The position numbers and the translations under genes are program-made. Shown here piece by piece: positions 8,220 to 15,125 of a stretch of DNA of 64,000 nt. The DNA comes from Acidobacteriota bacterium. GTDB lineage: Bacteria > Acidobacteriota > Terriglobia > Acidiferrales > UBA7541. The notes under the pieces were generated by a model. It searched no databases. It was not told the origin of the DNA and was given only the letters and a program-made list of their open reading frames with translations. The stretch covers positions 1-64,000 of the forward strand of contig QHZD01000035.1 in assembly GCA_003225315.1 (NCBI GenBank), read 5' to 3'. Positions within the stretch are counted from its first letter, which is position 1, and the number at the start of each line of letters is the position of its first letter.

Positions 8220-10487
8220 TTAATTCTTCGCGACGGAAGGATTTACCAGCCGGAAGTTGACTACGATGTCTTGCTCTGTTTCTACGGGCTGCCCGGCGAG
8301 CAAGGTTTGCGCGTAATGCCATTCGCGAATCGCGCTCGTTGCTGCCTTCGCCAGCAAAGTTGGGCCACTTATAGGCTCAGCACTTTGCACGGTTCCATCC
8401 CGGTTGACAACAACGTGTAACTTTACAGTTCCTTCGACGCCTTGGCGCTTGGCTTCTTCAGGATAGACGGGTTCAACGCGCGACGTAGCGCGGCCGATCT
8501 GCAGGCTGCTGCCACGCGTTGCTTTCTGTGAACTGACGTCCGGTGGAATGCGGATCGAAGGATAAGGATCGGTGCTGACCGAGACCGACCACGTGGGAAC
8601 CACCTGGACAACCGGTTGTTTCGGAGGCGGAGGAGGTTCTTTCTCTTTCACCTCGGTCAACCCTGTTCCACTGGGAATACTAGTGGACAGGCTTGGCACC
8701 GGTATAAGGGTATTTTGCGCCTGTTGGACAGGCGAACTTGCCACGGATTGGCTTCGGGCATTCGCCGCGGCCGGGTTCGGCACCACAGCAACAGCGTGAT
8801 CAGGAAGCTTTGTGAGCTGGCTCTTCACAGGGGATAGGGAGCTCTCGGTGTGACGAGGGGTACTATTAGCAACTAACCTTGCAGCAGACCGCTCGCCTAT
8901 CCTCGCCGGCGGGGGCGCCGGTGCGAGGGCCGTTCCTGAGCCATTCCCATCACGGTTTGTTGGAGCTGGGTCGAACTCAACGGCTTGTGAGCCACGCTCC
9001 GGCTGCGGAACGGAAGCGTCTGCAATCTTGTTAGCTTTGTTTGTGGGAAGTGCTTCTTTCAGCTCAACAGGTTTATTTAAGCTCTTTGTATTCTCCGCGA
9101 TGAATCCAACCACTTCATGACGAATGCTAGGGGATGCGACAACCCACCGTATGGCCAGCCCCGCTACCGCCGCTAATACTAAAACGGCGGCAAGGCGGCG
9201 CAGCTGATCGGAGACTGCTCTTAGAGTTCCTGGACGAAATAAAGGCCTTGATTTGCGCCGGAATTCGCTTTTCTGTGAAAGCCCGCCGGACACAGATTCT
9301 GGTGCGACCTGTACAAAGTCATCAGGCAAAGAAAGGTTTGTGAGAATCGACGCCCGCCGGTCCTCTTGCGCTGCCGCACCGGAGGGTGTATCTGCTGCGG
9401 GCTTAAGAATCTTCAGCTTGGGAATCTCCGGTATTGCCGGGGGGATGGAAACAGCGTTGGGGAAGTCTACAGGCTTAGGAATCTTGAGCCTGGCAATCTT
9501 CGGTTTAGGCGCATGGATTGCGGGATCGGGAACTTTGACACTTTGCACCTGATCTTCAGCCGGCGACTGCTCCTTGGAAATCCGACCGGCAATTATCCGG
9601 CGCGCCTCTTCCGTCAGATTGACGAACCGAATCCCGGCCTCCTTCTTTGATTCGCTGATCCACGCGATCTGCCCGCTTACATTTACCTGATCTTGAGACC
9701 CCGTGAATTGAACCACTATGCTGGGAAGGTCCTTCTCGGCCAAGGCCATGGCCGACGTAACAGCCAGGCCGCTTTCACTGATATTTAGAAGAACGCCGCC
9801 ATTGTCATGACCCAGCTCGACGTAACTGAATGGCCTGATCGGGCACCGTGGATAGGCCCGGCGTTCGCCAGGCTGAGCGGAACTATCCCCGCTGACCAAG
9901 CTGTCTGGGGCAATTTGCGTTGGTTGCGGAACAGGGTGTGTGACAACTCCCACCGACTGGTCAACGAGAAGCGGGGAATCTATCGAATTGATCTGCTCAG
10001 AAGCGAGATCTTCGGCTGCGCTGGAGTCCATAGGATTCGGCAATGGGAACAGTGCAGTCTTTGCCGACCCGATCGCCGGGTGTTGTTCCAGTCTAGGGAG
10101 CTCTTCTCCTTCCGACCGAGGTTCGCTTTGCAGGTTCTCCGAGGCAAGCCAGTTCCTGATTCGCAGACGTGCCTCTTCGGACAGGCTGACGAGTTTTATG
10201 CCTACTGTTCTGCCCGATCCACTTCTCCAGGCGACTAGACCCTTAGCTTCGACCGGGTCCCTTGAGTCTGGTAAATGAATCTGCATACCCAGGAGTCCAT
10301 CGCCGCGCAGATTCATGGCAGCAGACAGGGCTAACCCTTCTTCGCTCATGTTGTAGACGAGACCGCCATTTAGACTTTCAATGTTGGCGTAGATGGGCGG
10401 TGTTACAAGCGTGCGAGTCTGGGTGCGGCGCTCGGCGATCTCGGGATCGTTTCGCGCGAAATGTAGTGTGCCCGGCATGCCTCGCAT
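8220..10487 (-). CDS. Double-PilZ, transmembrane, TonB C-terminal fusion protein
   Basis: 755 residues with an unusual domain order. PilZ domain 1 spans about residues 19-115 (RRTQTR and NMSEEG motifs). PilZ domain 2 spans about 208-304 (RRAYPR and NISESG). A proline/lysine-rich linker follows, then one membrane helix at about 431-450 (RLAAVLVLAAVAGLAIRWVV). A long proline/serine-rich stretch leads to a TonB C-terminal domain at about 661-755 (RVEPVYPEEAKRQGVEGTVK, GTVQSAEPISGP, IREWHY). PilZ domains bind c-di-GMP through RxxxR and D/NxSxxG; both copies keep these. The topology implied is PilZ in the cytoplasm and TonB domain in the periplasm. No ExbB/ExbD lies nearby. A second-messenger-controlled periplasmic contact is inferred, not shown. 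Confidence 0.85.
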   Translation of the reverse strand: MRGMPGTLHFARNDPEIAERRTQTRTLVTPPIYANIESLNGGLVYNMSEEGLALSAAMNLRGDGLLGMQIHLPDSRDPVEAKGLVAWRSGSGRTVGIKLVSLSEEARLRIRNWLASENLQSEPRSEGEELPRLEQHPAIGSAKTALFPLPNPMDSSAAEDLASEQINSIDSPLLVDQSVGVVTHPVPQPTQIAPDSLVSGDSSAQPGERRAYPRCPIRPFSYVELGHDNGGVLLNISESGLAVTSAMALAEKDLPSIVVQFTGSQDQVNVSGQIAWISESKKEAGIRFVNLTEEARRIIAGRISKEQSPAEDQVQSVKVPDPAIHAPKPKIARLKIPKPVDFPNAVSIPPAIPEIPKLKILKPAADTPSGAAAQEDRRASILTNLSLPDDFVQVAPESVSGGLSQKSEFRRKSRPLFRPGTLRAVSDQLRRLAAVLVLAAVAGLAIRWVVASPSIRHEVVGFIAENTKSLNKPVELKEALPTNKANKIADASVPQPERGSQAVEFDPAPTNRDGNGSGTALAPAPPPARIGERSAARLVANSTPRHTESSLSPVKSQLTKLPDHAVAVVPNPAAANARSQSVASSPVQQAQNTLIPVPSLSTSIPSGTGLTEVKEKEPPPPPKQPVVQVVPTWSVSVSTDPYPSIRIPPDVSSQKATRGSSLQIGRATSRVEPVYPEEAKRQGVEGTVKLHVVVNRDGTVQSAEPISGPTLLAKAATSAIREWHYAQTLLAGQPVETEQDIVVNFRLVNPSVAKN

Positions 10488-10631
10488 CCGTGGGTCAGGA
10501 ATCCTGCAAATTACCTGCCATCAATCAAATGAATCATAGGTTCACCGGAGTCCCTCTTCAATCGGGTAAACCCCTGCACTCAGTCGCGCCTTGAAGGGCA
10601 GGCACATCTTCGGAATCCGAGGCTGGACTGA

Positions 10632-11930
10632 CTAGTTCACTGGGATGAGGCTGACCTGATCAATCCAGACCGTGCCACTTATCTGGTTGTCCAGTTTCTC
10701 GCTGGGGGGGCGGGCGACCCTGACCATTAGTAAACGGGTGTTGGCCTTGGTCTTGAATTCGAGCTGTTGCGAGGACCAATCGAAAGTACCCAGCGCGTTT
10801 TCAGTCGACAGGAAAAGGTCCTGGATATTGAAAGCATCGAACACCTGAAACCTTGGTCCGCTGTCCGTGGTAATTCCGCTCACGCGCATGGCACCGGAAA
10901 ACCGATACCGAGTATTCGGCTGGACAGCTACGTATTGCAATACGTGTCCATAATCGAGGTTGCGCTTCCCATTGAATGCAATGCGGAGGGCGCGACTTCC
11001 TTCGAAAGCGCCCTGGGAATCCAAGCCAGCGACGGCCCCTTCGACAGGAACAACGCGCCAGTCCATGCCCCCATTGAGGAGGTCGTGTTCAAAACTCCCG
11101 TTTGCCACCAAATTGGGTTTGATGAGAAGCGGGCCAATTTGCTCCGGAAAGCGCTCGGCCAGGGCAGACCACGCAGCCGCCAGGCGGTCCGGCTCGCGGC
11201 GCAGGATAAGCGCGTCCAGATAAGGAAATGCCTGGCGCAGGTCAAATGACAACTTTAGCTGGAGGAGGCGGCGCCAGGCTTCCTCTGCGGCCAGCACATT
11301 GTTAGCTTCCATTTCAAAACTGAGATAATCAAAGAATACAGAAGTTTGAGGAGGAAGCACTTCCAAAATCGCGCGATCGTCGTGCGTCGCATTTGCCGCG
11401 AGACGGAACACTTCCCTGTGGGAAGGGCTGTTTCCCGCAAGGACGATCTGTAGGGCCCGCAGTGCTTCCGAAATTCTACGCGACCGAAAAGCAAAATTCG
11501 CGAATCTCCAGTTGATTTCCGGCGAATTAGGGAAAAGGCCGAGGGCTCGCCGGAATGCGCTCACTGCGTCGTTGGTTTGTCCAGCCCAATCGTAAGCTGC
11601 CCCCAGATCACTCCAATAGTGAGCGTCGTAGGGGCTCAACCGTGTGGCGCTCTCGAATAACCTTACGCTTTCGTCGAGGTTGGGGCCGACCGCGTAGAAG
11701 TGGGTGAGAGTCCCCAGTGCGTCGTAATACTGAGCATTGTCACCATCCCCCTGTATTGCGGCTTGAATCGAAGCAGGCGACGCCTGCCGGAAATACCAAT
11801 TGCCGATTCCTCGCCTTCCAGCCTGATAGATACAGAGGATCAAGCTAAGCAGCAAGCAGATTCGAATTGGAAGGTTGGAAAACTGACCGTTGATCGAGTT
11901 GAATCTTATCGCCACGTCTCGATTTTGCAT
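10632..11930 (-). CDS. Membrane-anchored TPR protein with C-terminal carbohydrate-binding-like domain
   Basis: 432 residues. One N-terminal membrane helix (LPIRICLLLSLILCIYQAG, about 20-38) precedes several TPR repeats (residues about 60-200). Examples are SVRLFESATRLSPYDAHYWS and AVSAFRRALGLFPNSPEINW. From about residue 270 a beta-sandwich domain begins with NLVANGSFEHDLLNGGMDW and continues with EGSRALRIAFNG and TRYRFSGAMRVSG. That pattern resembles CBM_4_9-type carbohydrate-binding modules. It likely sits in the periplasm and scaffolds export or assembly of the polysaccharide made by the genes to its left. The exact partner is unknown. Confidence 0.78.
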   Translation of the reverse strand: MQNRDVAIRFNSINGQFSNLPIRICLLLSLILCIYQAGRRGIGNWYFRQASPASIQAAIQGDGDNAQYYDALGTLTHFYAVGPNLDESVRLFESATRLSPYDAHYWSDLGAAYDWAGQTNDAVSAFRRALGLFPNSPEINWRFANFAFRSRRISEALRALQIVLAGNSPSHREVFRLAANATHDDRAILEVLPPQTSVFFDYLSFEMEANNVLAAEEAWRRLLQLKLSFDLRQAFPYLDALILRREPDRLAAAWSALAERFPEQIGPLLIKPNLVANGSFEHDLLNGGMDWRVVPVEGAVAGLDSQGAFEGSRALRIAFNGKRNLDYGHVLQYVAVQPNTRYRFSGAMRVSGITTDSGPRFQVFDAFNIQDLFLSTENALGTFDWSSQQLEFKTKANTRLLMVRVARPPSEKLDNQISGTVWIDQVSLIPVN

Positions 11931-12079
11931 CGAGCACGCGCCAGACGCAATTCAGATTGCGGATGTACACTCTCAGGAAGATCCTCGTCGAGATCAAAAT
12001 GGCGGACAAGTTAAGCTGGACCGCGAAGTGGCTTGATTCTCTTGGCTGTATTAGAATTGAAACCAATGTGTTCTGCGGA

Positions 12080-12154
12080 TCCCCGGTAGCTCAACGGTAG
12101 AGCATTCGGCTGTTAACCGAAGGGTTGCTAGTTCGAATCTAGCCCGGGGAGCCA
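12080..12154 (+). tRNA. tRNA-Asn (anticodon GTT), CCA encoded
   Basis: A full cloverleaf can be folded. The acceptor stem is TCCCCGG / CCGGGGA with discriminator G and encoded CCA. The D arm contains GTAGCTCAACGGTAGAGC, the anticodon stem-loop is TTCGG-CTGTTAA-CCGAA with anticodon GTT, and the T arm contains GGTTCGAATC-like GTTCGAATCTAGC. The last 50 bases, from the first base of the anticodon stem to CCA, are duplicated exactly at 21945-21994. This marks the gene as an integration site for the island to its right. Confidence 0.97.
12105..12154 (+). repeat. Attachment-site repeat, left copy (inside tRNA-Asn)
   Basis: These 50 bases match 21945-21994 exactly and begin at the 5' base of the tRNA anticodon stem (TTCGGCTGTTAACCGAA). 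The bases just outside differ: A versus T on the left, T versus G on the right. The repeat end therefore coincides with the CCA end of the tRNA. Confidence 0.9.
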
Positions 12155-12312
12155 TTCTTCCTCTTGAATCAGAATCAGTTATGCAACATGTGACAACAAC
12201 TCTCTTGTACCTCGCAGCAGTGCGTGGAAGGTTAGAGTCCTTCGCAAGTGATTGCCTCGGGTTGTAGTCGGGGCAATACAGGTCTGATACCCGATAATTT
12301 ACAACTGAGACT

Positions 12313-12603
12313 TCATCGTGAAACGAAGTCTACGATAGATGCCAAGCCCCACCAGATTGAAGTGTCTGTTAGATGAGGTCCACTCGGCGATAGAGGTCGA
12401 GTGTCCAAACGAGCGTTTCGCGTGGCGCGCACGAGTCCCGCAGCCTCCAACACCGCTCCCATGCGCTCCGGCCCTTGAACAAAGACCAGAACGGCAAAAC
12501 CCATGTCTTCCTGCTGACCAGGGGAGAACACGACAGAAGAGACGACGAGAGAGAAGACGACGAGTAAGCCAAAAGGCACTGACCTAGAGTCTTGCCTTTC
12601 CAT
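12313..12603 (-). CDS. Possible small exported protein of unknown function
   Basis: A 96-residue frame from ATG 12603. Its N-terminus looks like a signal peptide (VPFGLLVVFSLVVSSVVFSPGQ after a charged MERQDSR), followed by EDMGFAVLVFVQGPERMGAVL. I do not recognise the family. No good ribosome site is visible and the rest of the frame is not distinctive, so it may be non-coding. It lies at the tRNA-proximal end of the island, where an integrase would be expected, but it has no recombinase motifs. Confidence 0.3.
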   Translation of the reverse strand: MERQDSRSVPFGLLVVFSLVVSSVVFSPGQQEDMGFAVLVFVQGPERMGAVLEAAGLVRATRNARLDTRPLSPSGPHLTDTSIWWGLASIVDFVSR

Positions 12604-12663
12604 TCGAGCGGACGGCAAACCCCGGACACCTCTGGGCATGGTCCACGTTGTGCGTGAGCTCGG

Positions 12664-12695
12664 TACCGCCCGGCTTCGGCCGGGCGGTATTTTTT
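12664..12695 (+). terminator. Strong rho-independent terminator (plus strand)
   Basis: The stem is TACCGCCCGGC with a TTCG tetraloop and GCCGGGCGGTA, 11 perfect pairs, followed by six T. The T-run is only on the plus strand, so it stops rightward transcription. No convincing rightward gene ends just before it. It may insulate the island's leftward genes from tRNA-promoter read-through or be the tail of an unseen RNA. Confidence 0.85.
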
Positions 12696-12838
12696 GTCAC
12701 GCCGAAGCACGCTGCAATCAGCGCCATGGTGATCATGGAGTAGCTGTACACCAGAGACGGGAAGTCCAAGACTTCGGGAATGGCGCTAGATGCCCCATTT
12801 CGGTGGGCCCCATTTGAAAACCGTTATTTCATGGGGTT

Positions 12839-13438
12839 CTAACCTATTGTTTCAGGGTCGCCCGTTTCGTGTTCGCGAATCTGATAGCGAAGGAAGTCGT
12901 GAATGGCATCAAGGGCTGATGGGTCGGCCGTTTTGATTACGACACGGGCTCCAATCGGAGTTTCCACATAGGTGTACTGGATTTTTCCGCTCAGGCGCTT
13001 CATGGTGTTCGCGCCCAGTGGGAGCACGTCGTGCACCATCATGGGAATCTGGAAGTCGCCCGTGGCGAAGGCCGCAGCGATACGCTGGAAATGCTTGCGA
13101 ATTTGGTCGACGCTGACGGTGTCTTGCGGGTCGTTGGCCTGAACTTGGATGGCGCCGCCATCGACCTTGAGTAAGAAATGGTGGGTGGTCTTCGATTGCT
13201 CAAAACCCATTGCTGCGTTGCCGCGGCTTTCCAGAGTCGAGCCAGAAGCGGATTGATCCGAGTGCGCCGACGAGGCGGACTTGTTTGGCGCCACGTGCTG
13301 CTCGTGCAGCGGACAATCCTTGATTGCGTCTTCTTTTGATTTATCTTTCGGGGATTCCTGCGGGGGCAAGGGAAAGGCCGGGGCAGTGAACAGAATGGCC
13401 GCCACGAAGGCAGCCAGCACAAAAGTTACTTTTCGCAT
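12839..13438 (-). CDS. Exported protein of a heavy-metal-cluster family, function unknown
   Basis: 199 residues. A signal peptide is clear (VTFVLAAFVAAILFTAPAFP, residues about 4-23). A polar His/Ser-rich segment with CPLHEQH follows. A conserved-looking domain then carries SKTTHHFLLKVDGGAIQV, DTVSVDQIRKHFQRIAAAF, GDFQIPMMVHDVLP and HDFLRYQIREHETGD. From memory, proteins with this TTHHF...HDFLR.QI..H.TGD pattern occur beside metal-efflux genes and are often misnamed aspartate carbamoyltransferase; no such enzyme motif is present. The His and Met residues could bind metal, by inference. The ATG follows GGAGG and overlaps the merR-like stop by 13 bases, so the two are coupled. Confidence 0.8.
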   Translation of the reverse strand: MRKVTFVLAAFVAAILFTAPAFPLPPQESPKDKSKEDAIKDCPLHEQHVAPNKSASSAHSDQSASGSTLESRGNAAMGFEQSKTTHHFLLKVDGGAIQVQANDPQDTVSVDQIRKHFQRIAAAFATGDFQIPMMVHDVLPLGANTMKRLSGKIQYTYVETPIGARVVIKTADPSALDAIHDFLRYQIREHETGDPETIG

Positions 13439-13992
13439 TTGCGTTCCTCCCGTAATACTTTGGATTTCCGAAGGTTTGGAGTGAGCAAAGGAGAGCTTCG
13501 CTCCGGACTCTTCGGGTGAGCAACCACGAATGCATCGAGCAGTCCGGCCCGTTTTCCCCGGGGAGTAGCTCTAAGGCGGCGGTCCCAATCGGTGAGCGCG
13601 GTTCGCAATTCGCGCCGCCATAGGCGCAGAGTGCGCAACTGGCGTTCTACGGCGGCGAGCTTGTTGCCGGCCAGTGCGCGAACGCGGCGACATGGAGCGC
13701 GTCCGAGGTCGCGGTCCGCTAGAATGGCGCCAAGCTCGTTCACTGTAAAACCGATCGAAAGCGCGCCACGAATGAGCCTGACACGGCGGAGCGCTTCGGG
13801 CGAATAGAGACGATAGCCCGCAGCGGACCGCTCTGGGCGCGGCAGCAGCCCGCGCCGCTCGTAATGACGCAGCGTGTCGGGGCTGACGCCGGCCCGGCGA
13901 GCCAGCTCACCGGAACGAAGGGGCCGGGTGTCTGAGGCAGTCGGTGTCACGTTGAAAGTGTCAGGTCTGGAACGCGTTCCAGGGTCAAGCAT
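13426..13992 (-). CDS. MerR-family metal-responsive regulator
   Basis: 188 residues if started at ATG 13992. The winged HTH is typical of MerR proteins (LRSGELARRAGVSPDTLRHY, then ERRGLLPRPERSAAGYRLYS). The dimer helix region contains LRRVRLIRGALSIGFTVNELGAIL, then one Cys in GRAPCRRVRAL. The two-cysteine metal loop of CueR/ZntR is not obvious, so the metal cannot be assigned. A MerR-type operator and promoter lies at 13957-13988, just inside this start. GTG 13950 is therefore a serious alternative start, giving a nearly leaderless mRNA and 174 residues. It sits downstream of the CDF-like gene and probably controls part of the efflux set. Confidence 0.88.
   Translation of the reverse strand: MLDPGTRSRPDTFNVTPTASDTRPLRSGELARRAGVSPDTLRHYERRGLLPRPERSAAGYRLYSPEALRRVRLIRGALSIGFTVNELGAILADRDLGRAPCRRVRALAGNKLAAVERQLRTLRLWRRELRTALTDWDRRLRATPRGKRAGLLDAFVVAHPKSPERSSPLLTPNLRKSKVLREERKCEK
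13957..13988 (-). promoter_or_regulatory. MerR-type operator/promoter
   Basis: On the minus strand, TTGACC (13983-13988) and GACACT (13957-13962) are separated by 20 bases that contain the perfect palindrome CTGGAACGCGTTCCAG (13967-13982). Overlong 19-20-base spacing around a dyad is the hallmark of MerR-activated promoters, and the layout closely resembles the ZntR target as I recall it. Transcription would begin near 13950. Confidence 0.75.
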
Positions 13993-14039
13993 TATTTTTT
14001 GGGCTGGCGCGCGGACGACGCGGTCGTCGCGGTGAGCGC

Positions 14040-14651
14040 TCAGCAGCAGTCGCAGCCTAACTTGGACGAATGAACGGCTTCCCATCCCTCTCGCAAGATC
14101 AGTGGGACAAGAGCCAACGCGGCTGCAGGGTCGGCCCACGATTTGGCCCAAATCGTATTCACCACCAACCCTGCCAGAGCGATCACTGCCATATAGCCAC
14201 ACAGAGCAGATTCGACAGCATCCGCCCTTAGGGCGGCGCTCGACGTTACGACTGCCAACTTTCGTTTCCGGCTAGCGAGCCAAGGCATCACAACGGCTGC
14301 GGCTAACAGGATTGCGATTCCGAGCAGACTGCGCTGCGCCTCGCGATACCCGAGAAGATTCAAGATAGAAGTCAGCATAACAAGTCCCGCCAAAGCAAAA
14401 AGCAAAGTCCCGGCGATACGGGCGGCCCTTGTCTCGTCGAGGGCGAACCGAAAGCGCCAGAACACAACGGCGGCCGAGAGGAGTTCGATCAGACTATCGC
14501 CGCCAAAAGCGAACAGCGCGGGACTGTGTGAATGCCAAGCTGTGACGAGAGAAACGACTGCTTCCACACTCATCCAGATGAACGTGAAGACTTGAAGTCG
14601 GAGGACGCTCCGGGAAACATCGGAAAGCGGCGAGGATGTCGCTACGGTCAT
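14040..14651 (-). CDS. CDF-like cation efflux transporter
   Basis: 203 residues from ATG 14651, chosen because GGAAGG lies six bases upstream; longer starts at 14669 and 14714 are possible. About six membrane helices are visible. Metal-site-like motifs are GGDSLIELLSA in helix 2 and LRADAVESALCGYMA in helix 5, corresponding to the paired acidic sites of cation diffusion facilitators. The C-terminal cytoplasmic domain of full-length CDF proteins is absent; the protein ends in KLGCDCC, a possible metal-binding tail. It likely exports a divalent metal across the inner membrane. It is part of the leftward efflux gene run. Confidence 0.82.
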   Translation of the reverse strand: MTVATSSPLSDVSRSVLRLQVFTFIWMSVEAVVSLVTAWHSHSPALFAFGGDSLIELLSAAVVFWRFRFALDETRAARIAGTLLFALAGLVMLTSILNLLGYREAQRSLLGIAILLAAAVVMPWLASRKRKLAVVTSSAALRADAVESALCGYMAVIALAGLVVNTIWAKSWADPAAALALVPLILREGWEAVHSSKLGCDCC

Positions 14652-14738
14652 TGCAATCCTTCCGGTCATTCTACTCCGCAGTCGCAGCCGAACGAGCTTA
14701 CGAGCTGGCCGCACGACTTTCTAGGCCATCGCACTGAG

Positions 14739-15086
14739 CTACTTGATTGGGGATACGGATTCAACGGTCACGGTTTCACCCTTCAAAGTGCCTTTCACCG
14801 TGACTTTCTGTGCTGCGTACTTATCCAGTTCTGCTTCGTGGCCTTCGAGCGTGTAGACAGTCTTCCCGACAACGAGGGCATACTTGGTCCCCTGCTTCAC
14901 GCAATAACGAAGACATTCCGCATCGGGCTTGTCCTTCATCATATGGGTCTGGCCGCACATTGCATCACTCACGACTCCGGTTAGTGTCTTCTGGGCACCC
15001 GATGTTTGAGCAAGAATCGAAACCGTTCCGAGCAGTGCTGTTGATGCCAGAACAAGAATCGCCTTTGTTGAGAACATAGTTTTCAT
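14739..15086 (-). CDS. Small secreted protein with Cys/His/Met motif, function unknown
   Basis: 115 residues. A signal peptide (AILVLASTALLGTVSILAQ) precedes a compact beta-rich domain: LTGVVSDAMCGQTHMMKDKP, ECLRYCVKQGTKYALVVG, VYTLEGHEAELDKYAAQKVTVKG. Three cysteines and the H-M-M motif suggest metal or disulfide chemistry in the periplasm. Similar short proteins are, from memory, widespread in Acidobacteriota. The ATG is preceded by AAGGAG. It lies directly after cusA in the same direction, so a link to copper handling is inferred from position. Confidence 0.82.
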   Translation of the reverse strand: MKTMFSTKAILVLASTALLGTVSILAQTSGAQKTLTGVVSDAMCGQTHMMKDKPDAECLRYCVKQGTKYALVVGKTVYTLEGHEAELDKYAAQKVTVKGTLKGETVTVESVSPIK

Positions 15087-15125
15087 CTTTCTTTCTCCTT
15101 ATTTTGAAATGACTGCTTGAAATTC

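Noticed and set aside
12584-12769. 61-residue minus-strand frame with a hydrophobic N-terminus
   Set aside because: It runs through the strong terminator hairpin, has no ribosome site and no recognisable family.
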